Source: an uncultured Porphyromonadaceae bacterium
Lineage (GTDB): Bacteria; Bacteroidota; Bacteroidia; Bacteroidales; Muribaculaceae
Direction: 5' to 3'
DNA length: 64,000 nucleotides
Assembly (NCBI GenBank): GCA_947177405.1
Contig: CAMWUJ010000002.1
Span: forward strand, 28,206 to 92,205
This document shows positions 32,994 to 42,291 of the stretch, piece after piece. The number at the start of each line of letters is the position of its first letter. Positions within the stretch are counted from its first letter, which is position 1. Made by a program: the position numbers and the translations under genes. The notes under the pieces are model-generated. The model was not told where the DNA came from and searched no databases. It saw only the letters and a program-made list of their open reading frames with translations.

Positions 32994-33300
32994 CTTCTGT
33001 GAGATTCTGTTTTTCTGAGTCATAGCTTGGTCGGGCCAAGCGTTTCAGTGGGTACAATTCCTCTATTCTGGATAATTAGAGAAAGACTACCACAGAAGCG
33101 TTATAGCGCTTCGCGCTTTCACTCGCTCACAGAAATATCAGAATCCCACAGAAGGATCCGAAATGATTATTTTTTAATTCTAAATGATAATTTTATAATG
33201 GAAATGTAGAGAAAAGATTCCTCCTCATGGCTTCTGTGAGATTCTGTTTTTTCTGAGTCATAGCTTGGTCAGGCCAAGCGTTTCTGTGGTTACAATTCCT
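32994..33300. repeat. Two direct ~70-bp repeats with an inverted fragment between them
   Basis: Segments 32994-33062 and 33231-33300 match almost fully (cttctgtgagattctg, then ctgagtcatagcttggtc). Each contains a GCTTGG-CCAAGC hairpin. Between them, 33128-33154 carries a similar sequence in reverse orientation (cagaatcccacagaag). No gene is supported in this 560-bp gap; a 60-codon frame at 33027 runs through the repeats and is not credible. Confidence 0.65.
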
Positions 33301-33458
33301 TTTATCTTCGAATTAGCTTATCTATGCTTACCGACGAGTTGAACACGAAGATGAATGGATGGTTTGTTACAGGATATTTCAAAATGAAAGAAATATCAGT
33401 CACTTGCGAAAGTTGAATCAGTTATTATCCGGAATAGGAATACGATAAGAATTTTTTA

Positions 33459-33490
33459 TTTCAAACTGTAAGGAAGAATTATTAATTTTG
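33459..33490 (+). promoter_or_regulatory. Promoter of the KAP NTPase gene
   Basis: TTTC (33459-33462), 20 bases, TAATTTTG (33483-33490): an exact -7 box and one mismatch in the -33 box, 50 bp before the ATG at 33541. Confidence 0.65.
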
Positions 33491-33540
33491 TAATTATTTT
33501 GCCTAAACCACTTTTTTATAATTCATGAAGCTTTGATGAT

Positions 33541-35502
33541 ATGAAGCAATTAAAGAAAACCTCTCTTTCGGATATTCCTTTTTATGACGATATCAATGAT
33601 TTCGGAACCGAACGCTATGTGAACGGCCTTATAAAGTTTATCGAGAATTCCTCCACACCAATCACTATTGCTCTGCAGGGAGAATGGGGCAGCGGCAAGA
33701 CTTCTCTTATGACCCGTCTAAGACGTGCTCTTTGTATTGGACCAAATGCTCCCTTTATAGGTATTGAAATAAATACCTGGGAACATTCCATGATGACTAC
33801 TCCTGAAGTTACAGTATATAAGATCATGTCGCAATTGGTGAAAGATCTTACCGGCAGCAACGCTGATGCCAAGAAAAAGGTATCAGGACTTTTGCGTGGT
33901 CTTTATCGTGGCGGAAGAGAGGCCCTGAAGATGATTCCCGGTGTGAATGTGGCAATGGAGATGGCTAATGTGCCCGCTGAACTACCTTTCGGAAACGAGG
34001 ATGGCGAACAGGTCTCTCTATCTTATTTGAAAGAAGAACTGGAAAAATCGGTGTCACAACTTGTGAACGAAGGGAATAAGCGGGGTGTGATTATTTTTGT
34101 GGATGATCTCGACCGTCTTAATCCTCCGGTGGCTGTGGAAATTCTTGAATTACTGAAAAATGTCTTTACACTCGACCATTGTATCTTTGTGCTCGCCATC
34201 GACTATGAGGTGGTGGTAAAGGGTCTTGAACCAAAATTCGGTAAGTTGAACGATAATAACGAACGGGAATTCCGGTCTTTCTTCGACAAGATTATCCAGG
34301 TACCGTTCTCTCTACCGGTGAGCAGCTACCGGCCTATGGATTTTGTGCTGAAAGCATTGGTCGGAATTGGGTATATAAAAGATATAGACTCATCGGACCC
34401 AAATGTAAGAACCCGGTTCGCAGCAGTGGTGGAAGCTTCCGTTGGTAAAAATCCGCGATCTATCAAAAGGCTTATCAATACCCTTTCTCTACTTGACTGT
34501 ATTGCCCAATGCGGCACTTCCTCCCAAAAGGAAGAGATACCTACAATGGAAGAAAAGCTTCTGAATTTCATTGTGGTGGCTCTCCAGATATGCTATCCCA
34601 AGATTTACCGTATGCTTGTGGATAACCATGCATTCACCTCCTGGGATCGCGAATTTGCCAATAAAGAAGGGATAACGCTTCCTTTGGAAAAGAAGGAAAG
34701 TGAGGAATTGGAATGGGATGATATTCTGGAGGCGGCCTGTTTACCCGACAAATATCTGTCACGTCATTTTCCGGATATAATGACACTTTTCACTATGATG
34801 AGGGAGATATTGGAGCGTGTCACGGATTCTGACTCCGCAACCCTTGAATTGCAGCTGCAGAAGATTCTCGACAAATCATCGGTGACAGGAATCAATACAA
34901 GTCTCAAAAGTGAGGAATTCAATAGAAGAGACTTTATGGGTAAATTGCATAATAATGTGGTGGAACGTCTTAAGCATTTGCGTCCTGATATATTATCCGA
35001 TGATTCTAAAAACTATAAACTGAAGAAGAATACAGGAAATGGAGGTATTTATATTTATATCGATAAGAATACAAAACTGGATATCGTGTTCTCGTCAAGT
35101 CTGAATGACAAGAATGAAATTTCACTTAGAATATGGACACATTTCCATCTGCTTCGTCCACAAAATATGATAGGGATGGAGTATGATGATTTGATGAAGG
35201 ATAACCGCCTTTTTGAAGCTATCAGTGCGGTGGATAATGAGCTGATGCCTCTTTTGAAGTCAGCGTGGTTTTTCAAAGGAACTCAGTATGAAGGACAAAA
35301 ATCATACTTCACTTCTTTCGGTGAAGAGCTAAGATATATTCACAGTCAAGGTCGGATGTCGGGCGAAATTTGCAATAATCCCGAATATTGGATTGAGTTA
35401 AAGAAACCATCACATTTCGAAGAACCCAAGATCGTGGATGCGATTGCCAAAGTGATTATTGCCAATTATGATTTCAGAAAGAAGTTGAAGGATTTCAAAT
35501 AA
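33541..35502 (+). CDS. KAP-family P-loop NTPase
   Basis: 653 residues. Walker A is GEWGSGKTS (residues 47-55); Walker B is IIFVDDLDRL (~183-192), the DDxDR form of the KAP family. The conserved IDYEVVVKGL and the later KNPRSIKRLINTL arginine region follow. The usual pair of transmembrane helices inside the KAP domain is not obvious; that stretch (~115-145) is only weakly hydrophobic. The C-terminal ~150 residues (KKNTGNGGIYIYIDKN, ELRIW-type strands) form a separate domain I cannot name. KAP NTPases are found in antiphage defence and in membrane-linked complexes. It is single, without an obvious effector partner. Confidence 0.82.
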   Translation: MKQLKKTSLSDIPFYDDINDFGTERYVNGLIKFIENSSTPITIALQGEWGSGKTSLMTRLRRALCIGPNAPFIGIEINTWEHSMMTTPEVTVYKIMSQLVKDLTGSNADAKKKVSGLLRGLYRGGREALKMIPGVNVAMEMANVPAELPFGNEDGEQVSLSYLKEELEKSVSQLVNEGNKRGVIIFVDDLDRLNPPVAVEILELLKNVFTLDHCIFVLAIDYEVVVKGLEPKFGKLNDNNEREFRSFFDKIIQVPFSLPVSSYRPMDFVLKALVGIGYIKDIDSSDPNVRTRFAAVVEASVGKNPRSIKRLINTLSLLDCIAQCGTSSQKEEIPTMEEKLLNFIVVALQICYPKIYRMLVDNHAFTSWDREFANKEGITLPLEKKESEELEWDDILEAACLPDKYLSRHFPDIMTLFTMMREILERVTDSDSATLELQLQKILDKSSVTGINTSLKSEEFNRRDFMGKLHNNVVERLKHLRPDILSDDSKNYKLKKNTGNGGIYIYIDKNTKLDIVFSSSLNDKNEISLRIWTHFHLLRPQNMIGMEYDDLMKDNRLFEAISAVDNELMPLLKSAWFFKGTQYEGQKSYFTSFGEELRYIHSQGRMSGEICNNPEYWIELKKPSHFEEPKIVDAIAKVIIANYDFRKKLKDFK

Positions 35503-35534
35503 AAGCTTCTTTTCAGTGGCCAATAATTAACTTT

Positions 35535-36875
35535 TCAGATAAGCCCTAACGAATTCAAGAAAATCAGAAATATTGCCACCGGACAAATGTATCGGAGAGC
35601 GAAACGCAAAGGGGCGAGCATGGGAAAACGGTAGAGCCCGAAGTCGGTGAATTGATCGGAGATGAATTTCGTATCAGCAAACCAACCCACAAAAAGAGCA
35701 CAAATGAATCCCCCAATGGGGAGACATATATTTGACGACACATAATCGAAAAGGTCGAAGAAAGTGAGACCTGCTATCGTGAAATCTTTAAGCGGACCGA
35801 AGCTCAACGCACAAAGGAGCGCACCGGCCATAGCTATCACTGAGGATAGGAGAGTGCTTTTCCTACGCGACATCTTCTTCTCGTCGCAAAAGAAGCTGAT
35901 AGAGATTTCGCTCATTGATATTGTTGATGTGATGGAGGCAATGAAGAGAAGAAGAAAGAAGAGGGTTGACCATATCAGACCTCCGGGCAATTGCATGAAT
36001 ATATGAGGCATCACTTCAAATACCAATGTCGGACCGGCCTGTGGGGAAAGACCGAAAGAGAATACGGCAGGAAAGATTATTATACCGGCTAAGATGGCTA
36101 CCGACGCATCGAGCACTGAAGATATCACTGCCGTGCGTCCTAAGCGTGTCTTGTCGTTGAAATATGATGCATAGGTCATCATGCATCCTAAGCCGAGACT
36201 CATTGAGAAGAAAGCTTGTCCTAAGGCACCCAATAGCACGGATGGAGTGATCTGAGAGAAATCCGGAGAGAACAGGAAAGAAATCCCTTCCCTGAATCCC
36301 GGAAGTGAAGCGGAGTTTATGCAGAAAGCAATCAAGAGTAGAAAAAGGATCGGCATCAGGATATTTGACATCTTTTCTATCCCTTTAGTCACACCTGCCG
36401 ATAAGACTCCAAAATTACAAAGCATGAAAATCACTGTCCATACCACAGGGCGCCACCCTGTGGTGAGCGATAAGAATTGACCGTGTCCTGCCGCTGTGTT
36501 TGAGAAATCAAGCTGGCCTGTAATGGAAGAGATGCAGTATTCGAGGGTCCAACCCGCCACCACTGAATAGAAGGAGATAATGAGAAAGGAGGCTATGATA
36601 CCAATATAGCCCGACAAATGCCATTTCCCTTTAGGCGAAAGTTTTAGATAAGCACCAAAAACGTTGCTTCGCGTGCCTCGCCCCATACAAAATTCGGCAC
36701 ACAGTACCGGAACCCCTAACAGGAATACACACAGCATATAGCATAGAAGAAAGGCACCCCCTCCATGTATCCCGGCTTCATAAGGGAATCTCCAGATATT
36801 GCCTAATCCTACGGAAGAACCGACGGTAGCCGCTATGGCTCCGAATTTTGTGGCGAATACTGCTCTGTTACTCAT
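35535..36875 (-). CDS. Sodium-dependent NSS/SNF-family transporter
   Basis: 446 residues with the LeuT-type sodium/substrate site in helix 1 (GSSVGLGNIWRFPYEAGIHG) and about 11 helices. NSS proteins import amino acids or related compounds with sodium; the substrate cannot be told. It converges on the KAP gene with only 32 bp between stop codons. The upstream 420 bp hold no gene. Confidence 0.85.
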   Translation of the reverse strand: MSNRAVFATKFGAIAATVGSSVGLGNIWRFPYEAGIHGGGAFLLCYMLCVFLLGVPVLCAEFCMGRGTRSNVFGAYLKLSPKGKWHLSGYIGIIASFLIISFYSVVAGWTLEYCISSITGQLDFSNTAAGHGQFLSLTTGWRPVVWTVIFMLCNFGVLSAGVTKGIEKMSNILMPILFLLLIAFCINSASLPGFREGISFLFSPDFSQITPSVLLGALGQAFFSMSLGLGCMMTYASYFNDKTRLGRTAVISSVLDASVAILAGIIIFPAVFSFGLSPQAGPTLVFEVMPHIFMQLPGGLIWSTLFFLLLFIASITSTISMSEISISFFCDEKKMSRRKSTLLSSVIAMAGALLCALSFGPLKDFTIAGLTFFDLFDYVSSNICLPIGGFICALFVGWFADTKFISDQFTDFGLYRFPMLAPLRFALRYICPVAIFLIFLNSLGLI

Positions 36876-37297
36876 AAGGCATTTTCATTATTATCTCTTC
36901 TTTTTTTAAAGAGATGTCATGAGGGATGAATAGAAATTTAACAAGAGGAGATATGATTATAAACATCATTTAAAGGAGTGATGTTCAAAAAAAATTAAAA
37001 AGTCTGAACAATTATTATATTTTTGATGTTAGTAGATAAGTGAATCATTTTTTTCGAGATATGATAGAGGGAAAATGATTTACTGTACCGATAATTTGCC
37101 GACAGTCCAACATTATTATATAATGATAAGAGAAATAGGATATATCGCGTTATCGGCAATTTTGGTTCCAATTAATATAAGATTATAATTTTATGTAGGA
37201 GCCACATCAACATTGGATAGAATTAATTGAAATATAGAAAGTGGAGGGAAGGGTGCAGTGATGCAGTCTTCCTTTATTATTTTTAATATAATATGAG
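36876..37297. other. AT-rich intergenic region, no gene seen
   Basis: About 420 bp between the NSS transporter's start and the terminator of the fimbrillin operon. It is strongly AT-rich. A TAAATTTC box (36933-36940, minus strand) is a weak candidate -7 for the transporter. No repeat, RNA gene or reading frame is supported. Confidence 0.6.
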
Positions 37298-37346
37298 AAA
37301 AAAGAATCAGGCTTCTACCATAGAGGTGGAAGCCTGATTCTTTTTT
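37298..37346. terminator. Strong terminator of the fimbrillin operon
   Basis: AAAAAAGAATCAGGCTTC (37298-37315) is a perfect 18-bp reverse complement of 37329-37346, extended by four weaker pairs to a 5-nt loop. Both ends are A/T runs, so it works on either strand. Confidence 0.85.
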
Positions 37347-37359
37347 ATCATAATTTATC

Positions 37360-40026
37360 TTATTCCTTGATAGGACGGATGCTGAATGCATGAAGAGGAG
37401 GATTGGTCACATTATGCAAGAGCACTATATCATTGTTGAGGTTTATACTCATGTCTCCGGCAGATTTGGTGCTGATTGCATGAGAATACCAGAACTCAGC
37501 GCTTCCTTCGTTCAATTGTCCGGTGGATGAAGCTCGATAGCCGAAAGGAGGAAAGAAGAGAAGCGCACCGGTAGAATTGACTGTGACATAGAATCCTGAC
37601 CTTTTAGAACTGTCCGTACTATCGCTCCATGAGGTGGATACATTTGTATTTTCATATTGACCATCGGAATTACCCGCATATTGCTGTAGGAAAGAGAGAG
37701 GTTGGTCGTAAGGCACCACATAGCCTGCAGGAGAGGGATCATAGATACTTTTCACATTGGAGTTATTATAATTCACATTCCAAAGGTTTATGTAGGGATA
37801 ATCCACCGGGTCGGTCGAGGAATGACTTCCTGTGAAGAATATCTGGGGAGAGAGAATGAAACTTTTTACAAGATCCGATGAAGCGATGGTTGTGGCATCC
37901 ACAGTTGGAAGCACAGTTATCTCCTTGTGAGAAGCATTATACCATTGTTTCACGGATGACATCATAGGATCCTTTCTACCCCACTGGTAGAATGTGTTAC
38001 AGTCGGGAGTCGTGATTGTGACACCGGTCTGATTCACTGTCACAGTTTTTGTAAGAGGCTCCATTCCTTCCGGCACATCAGTCTGAGTGAAGCGTACATA
38101 TACCGAACATTCAGGGAATCTTGTCTTGTCGCCACCCACAACATTTCCTAAATTCTCAGTCCAAAGTGAATAATTCTTACCTGATACAGGAATATCAACC
38201 AAATCTGAGGCCGGATTGAAGTCGGTGACCCATATCTGCCAGCTCCACATCACGTTCTCATTGTTGTCTCTGACAGCGATAAGAGCATTTCCCTGCCGGA
38301 TAGTATTTTCCGGCACATCAAATATCACGGATTTACCATCCGATGACAAACGGGCATTTCTGATAAGATTCAGTTCATCCTCCCAGATCAGAACCGCATC
38401 TTTAGGCGTGCAACCGGAGTTATTGTAAATATAAGGCGATGTCAAAGCATTTCCAAGATGATTGGTAAATGTCTTAAGAGTATGGGCACGATGAGTGGAA
38501 GCAGTATAAGAAGCCGTGTTTACTGCTCCATTCTTGATTCCATTACCATATACAAGAGGGAAGCAATATTGGCCGGGAGAATTCACAACATAGGTGTTGG
38601 CAGTATTCTCCACAGCGGTCGCGCCTGATTCGGAGGAGAGATTGTAGGGAATATGTCCGGAAGAAGTGTTGATATTTGTAGCCGACTGGAGTTTACGTGT
38701 CTGAGGAGTAATATTTAGAAATTCAATATCCTGCATCTGTGTTTTGATAATGCCTTCGGTATCTCCCAGACCGGAAGTGGTGAAATCAGTGATCCAATCG
38801 GGTCGTGGTATCACATTTCCGTCTTTATCCACAAATTCCGCAATCCATTTCACATCCGTTAAGGAACTACCATCGGAATAGTTGCTCTTCACGTTGAAAT
38901 TCAATTCAGACCCTGTATATTCAGCCTGGAAATCACCTGTCACATCCAAAGTCAAGGAATCGGCAGCAGGATTTCCTGAGATACGATATGTATAGGTTTT
39001 TCCTGCCATCCATTCCTGAGATGCGAGAGAAGCCGTAAGAGTTGTTTCCTTTCCATCAAGATCTACCAGGATTGAGACCGAGACATTGTCATCCGCGGTT
39101 TGCGGTATGAACATAAAAGAATTCTCTTCCGAGATGATGGGTGTTCCGGGTGCGACATATTGTGATCCGGTATCAGCCGTTAAGAGTGTCTCGGGATCAA
39201 CCGAGAATTGTGTTTCCTCAGATAGTGAAGACCATTCCCCGGTCTCGATATTGAGAGATCCTTTCGAATCAATTCCGGTTATGGTGATACTCTTTATTTT
39301 GCATGGTACCAGCTCCGCGCCGGCCGCAAAACGGATTGTAGCCAATGCGTGATTGAATACAAGATTACAAGGCGATGCGGATGCATCCACCGGGGAGGCA
39401 TAAAGCAACTCCTTCTGATCGGAAGTCTCTAAAGGAGTTTTGTAGGAGAGGACTAAATTCCCCTTTTTATAGCTGATTCCGGTGATTCCCTCGTCCGAGA
39501 TATCATTAGAGAAAAATGGAGAATAGGCATTAAAGTGTAATGATCCGTTTCCGGGCCAAAGATACTCCTTTTCTGGTGTCCAGTTGTTCTCGCGTGTCAC
39601 TTCTACATTATCCATATAATTGGCCACATAAGCTTCACTCCCGTTCTCAGATGCATAACCGGCAAATACTCCGAAAGAATCAATGTTGTCGGCGGTAATC
39701 ACTTCGCTTCGGGTATTCTCTCCTAATTGACCATTATCTTGGGAGGCGGTTTCTTCCACTCTTGAAACAAGGAAGAGCGCCTGATCCTCTTTCATAGGCA
39801 CGGAGGATATTAAAGGTCGGACGGGATCACTCTTCGTGATAAATTCTCCTGATCGGGTAGGGATTGATTCCGACACACCGAAGGATATGAATTGTGATGA
39901 CTCATTATTATTCTGCAAAGTATCATCAGTACAAGAGCATAGCGATATCCCGTATAGTAACGCAGCGCTTCCTGAAAAAATAAGATTAAGGAACCGCGAA
40001 TCAATATGGATAGTGGAGTGTTTCAT
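37360..40026 (-). CDS. Large fimbrillin-family surface lipoprotein
   Basis: 888 residues from the ATG at 40026 (a TTG two codons earlier is the only longer option). The signal peptide and lipobox (SAALLYGISLCSCTDD) place the lipidated Cys near residue 30. The N-terminal ~350 residues have fimbrillin-like features (YLWPGNGSLHFNAYSPF, GKTYTYRISG). The middle has several beta domains, and the end (HAFSIRPIKE) matches the conserved C-terminus of large fimbrillin/FimA-type proteins. It is last in a four-gene operon and, given its size, is a candidate tip or adhesin subunit. Confidence 0.78.
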   Translation of the reverse strand: MKHSTIHIDSRFLNLIFSGSAALLYGISLCSCTDDTLQNNNESSQFISFGVSESIPTRSGEFITKSDPVRPLISSVPMKEDQALFLVSRVEETASQDNGQLGENTRSEVITADNIDSFGVFAGYASENGSEAYVANYMDNVEVTRENNWTPEKEYLWPGNGSLHFNAYSPFFSNDISDEGITGISYKKGNLVLSYKTPLETSDQKELLYASPVDASASPCNLVFNHALATIRFAAGAELVPCKIKSITITGIDSKGSLNIETGEWSSLSEETQFSVDPETLLTADTGSQYVAPGTPIISEENSFMFIPQTADDNVSVSILVDLDGKETTLTASLASQEWMAGKTYTYRISGNPAADSLTLDVTGDFQAEYTGSELNFNVKSNYSDGSSLTDVKWIAEFVDKDGNVIPRPDWITDFTTSGLGDTEGIIKTQMQDIEFLNITPQTRKLQSATNINTSSGHIPYNLSSESGATAVENTANTYVVNSPGQYCFPLVYGNGIKNGAVNTASYTASTHRAHTLKTFTNHLGNALTSPYIYNNSGCTPKDAVLIWEDELNLIRNARLSSDGKSVIFDVPENTIRQGNALIAVRDNNENVMWSWQIWVTDFNPASDLVDIPVSGKNYSLWTENLGNVVGGDKTRFPECSVYVRFTQTDVPEGMEPLTKTVTVNQTGVTITTPDCNTFYQWGRKDPMMSSVKQWYNASHKEITVLPTVDATTIASSDLVKSFILSPQIFFTGSHSSTDPVDYPYINLWNVNYNNSNVKSIYDPSPAGYVVPYDQPLSFLQQYAGNSDGQYENTNVSTSWSDSTDSSKRSGFYVTVNSTGALLFFPPFGYRASSTGQLNEGSAEFWYSHAISTKSAGDMSINLNNDIVLLHNVTNPPLHAFSIRPIKE

Positions 40027-40153
40027 AGTCAAAAATAGAATTACAAATTCTAAAGAACCTGAATAGGAGTATTTTTAAATGGTATCTGCAGGAAGAGATC
40101 CAACTTCCTGCAGATTATATGAAGAAGGGATAGGTTATCCCAAAAAGGATTTA

Positions 40154-41194
40154 TTATTTGTTATCTGTTTTCATACTGAGGTCTGAAGAAGCATCAGTCC
40201 AGTCGGTCACTTCGACGGTGAACTTGATCGGACCACCCAAAACCGGTTTGCCCGGGTCGGGATCGTGAGGATCTACATTACCTCCGCCGTGAGTAAGGTC
40301 GAGAGTATAAACATATTTCTTACCCGCTTCCCAATTAGTATCGATAGGAATTGCAGCCCATTGGCAACCGGGTTCGGAAGGGAATGGATAAACTTGTGCA
40401 CCGGCCACGGTATTTATCTGGAGTTTAATAGCGAGATAAGCTCCTTGGGAAGTGTTGGAAGGGTCAGAGGTCGGATTCCAGGGAGTGAGCTGTTGCGGAA
40501 TAAGCATCAGGGATCCTCCGGCACCCATCACTGAAACCGGCACAGAGTTGAGTTCCACGGGAGTAGTATAAGTTTCATCATAAATGGTCTTGTCGGTTGA
40601 TAGTTTCCATGCGTTGGTTGAGAAATCGAAATCAGCGGTCGAGACAGGCTGTCCCACGCGAATTCCGGTCACCTTGTATATGTAAGCATCGTTGTCGGTC
40701 TTGGCTTTCACTTCAATCTGTGCAAGACGATGGTTGAAAGTGAGAGGAACCCCTGTGGCTTCATTATCATCTTTATTTCCCGTGTTGAATGCGGTGATGA
40801 AATCCACCTGATCGGCAATCGTAGCAGCGGGAGAGAAAGCGGTCATGACTTTCTTATCGGTGGTCAGTTCCACATTTCCGCCGGGCTGAGCCGGAGAGAA
40901 GGCATAGAAGGATAGAGTGGTGTTGTCGCCGGGCCAATTATATTCAGTTTGGGAAGTGAAATAGCCGTCATTATCTTTGGAGAATGTCATTGTATTGAAA
41001 AACTGAGCATCTCCCATGAAGGCTGCTACATTAATCTCAGAAAGATTTGCATTGGTGGTTTCAACGGCACGGGTGCCCATTGAGGGGCGGAAGCTTATTG
41101 CATTTCCCGTATTGATATCAAGTGGTTCATCGCTTGAACAGGAGGCGAGGGCAACAGATGCCAACCCGGCTAAAAGTAGATATGTGCTTTTCAT
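40154..41194 (-). CDS. Fimbrillin-family protein (major subunit candidate)
   Basis: 346 residues with a lipoprotein signal (LLAGLASVALASCSSDEP). The mature protein shows the Fimbrillin-like pattern: ISFRPSMGTRAVETT, YNWPGDNTTLSFYAFSPAQP, LTFNHRLAQIEVKAKT, and WEAGKKYVYTLDL. In Bacteroidales pili, subunits are exported as lipoproteins, cleaved by an Rgp-like or similar protease after an Arg (here TRAVE is suitable), and assembled by strand exchange. It is the third gene in the operon, between the DUF5119 protein and the large subunit. Confidence 0.85.
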   Translation of the reverse strand: MKSTYLLLAGLASVALASCSSDEPLDINTGNAISFRPSMGTRAVETTNANLSEINVAAFMGDAQFFNTMTFSKDNDGYFTSQTEYNWPGDNTTLSFYAFSPAQPGGNVELTTDKKVMTAFSPAATIADQVDFITAFNTGNKDDNEATGVPLTFNHRLAQIEVKAKTDNDAYIYKVTGIRVGQPVSTADFDFSTNAWKLSTDKTIYDETYTTPVELNSVPVSVMGAGGSLMLIPQQLTPWNPTSDPSNTSQGAYLAIKLQINTVAGAQVYPFPSEPGCQWAAIPIDTNWEAGKKYVYTLDLTHGGGNVDPHDPDPGKPVLGGPIKFTVEVTDWTDASSDLSMKTDNK

Positions 41195-41287
41195 AATAAC
41201 TATTGTTTTTCAAGTGGAATGGAATCGTGATTCCGTATTTATTTGTATTCTTTATATTATTATAACATTTCAGACGCGATAAGGTTG

Positions 41288-42280
41288 TCACATGGGCAGA
41301 TCGATCTCAACATTTTCCCAATCGCTTACATCGGGGGTAAATCCGCTCCCTTCAATCACGGGGTCGGGAAGTGGGAGACCGCTCACCACAATATGCACAT
41401 GTTTCGGATCGGGAGCATCATAAATCTGGGAACTGACATCAAATGTGTAAAGATATTTATTCCCGTCATCCAGCACCGCATAAAGTGAGAGCTTATGAGG
41501 ATTCGAGGTTTTGGGTGACTCTCCGAAAGTAAGAAATTCACCATGGAGAGAGTTTCCCTGAGAGTCTTTCACAAGATAGAATGGAATGGTGACTTTAGAG
41601 TCAGATGCTTCCTTTTTCCCATGCATATAGCTTCCTGCCATTCCTGAAAGAGTTCCATCCACAGCAGTACCGTCGATACTCGATATATTCTTCACATCTT
41701 TGACATCCACAGTGTAATGGCATACAATCTCTTCGGGAAAGAAGGTGAATGTTTTCTCAGTTTCACCTCTTCTTAGAGACATACCATCATTTCGGGCACT
41801 ATATATCATTCCCGGAGCCTCGACGAGAGTTTCTTCTTCGGCACCTTTTGCTCTTGGGAAAGCTCGCGTCTTTATCCCTGAGACAGGAAGACCGGATGCC
41901 TCTTTAGTGAAAATTTCAAACATCTCGATATTCTCAGTGTTTCTAAACCTTGCCCAATCCGTATTATCGGAATTCAGGGCTAATCCTGAGAACGATCCGT
42001 AAGGAATCTTTACGCTTCCTCCGTAGCTGTTATTAAAATCAAATCGAAGAGTGGAATCAGGCGACTCTTCAGGGCTATAGAACAACCATACTTCCATTGA
42101 GGATGGTGACGCATCTTGAGCGTTCGACCAGTCGAATCTGATATTGACTTTTTGACGAGGCACCTCTTCGAAATCCAAATCCTTATGCCGGCACGAGGAA
42201 AGAAGTGAGGCTATCCCTAACCCGACTACGCTCATGGGAAATAGTACTTTCCATGATTTATGTAATATATTGCTTTTCAT
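41288..42280 (-). CDS. DUF5119-type lipoprotein, fimbrial accessory
   Basis: 330 residues from the ATG at 42280 (the frame extends to a TTG at 42328 that would overlap the upstream gene). The lipobox is SLLSSCRHKD. The protein resembles the DUF5119/Mfa2-anchor group usually encoded between DUF3575 and fimbrillin genes: VNIRFDWSNA near the N-terminus and FTPDVSDWENVEIDLPM at the end. It probably anchors or regulates the length of the surface fibre. It is tightly linked to both neighbours. Confidence 0.75.
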   Translation of the reverse strand: MKSNILHKSWKVLFPMSVVGLGIASLLSSCRHKDLDFEEVPRQKVNIRFDWSNAQDASPSSMEVWLFYSPEESPDSTLRFDFNNSYGGSVKIPYGSFSGLALNSDNTDWARFRNTENIEMFEIFTKEASGLPVSGIKTRAFPRAKGAEEETLVEAPGMIYSARNDGMSLRRGETEKTFTFFPEEIVCHYTVDVKDVKNISSIDGTAVDGTLSGMAGSYMHGKKEASDSKVTIPFYLVKDSQGNSLHGEFLTFGESPKTSNPHKLSLYAVLDDGNKYLYTFDVSSQIYDAPDPKHVHIVVSGLPLPDPVIEGSGFTPDVSDWENVEIDLPM

Positions 42281-42291
42281 GACCGATCTCC

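Noticed and set aside
33027..33209. 60-codon frame in the gene-free stretch before the KAP gene
   Set aside because: It overlaps the direct and inverted repeats and shows no protein-like features.
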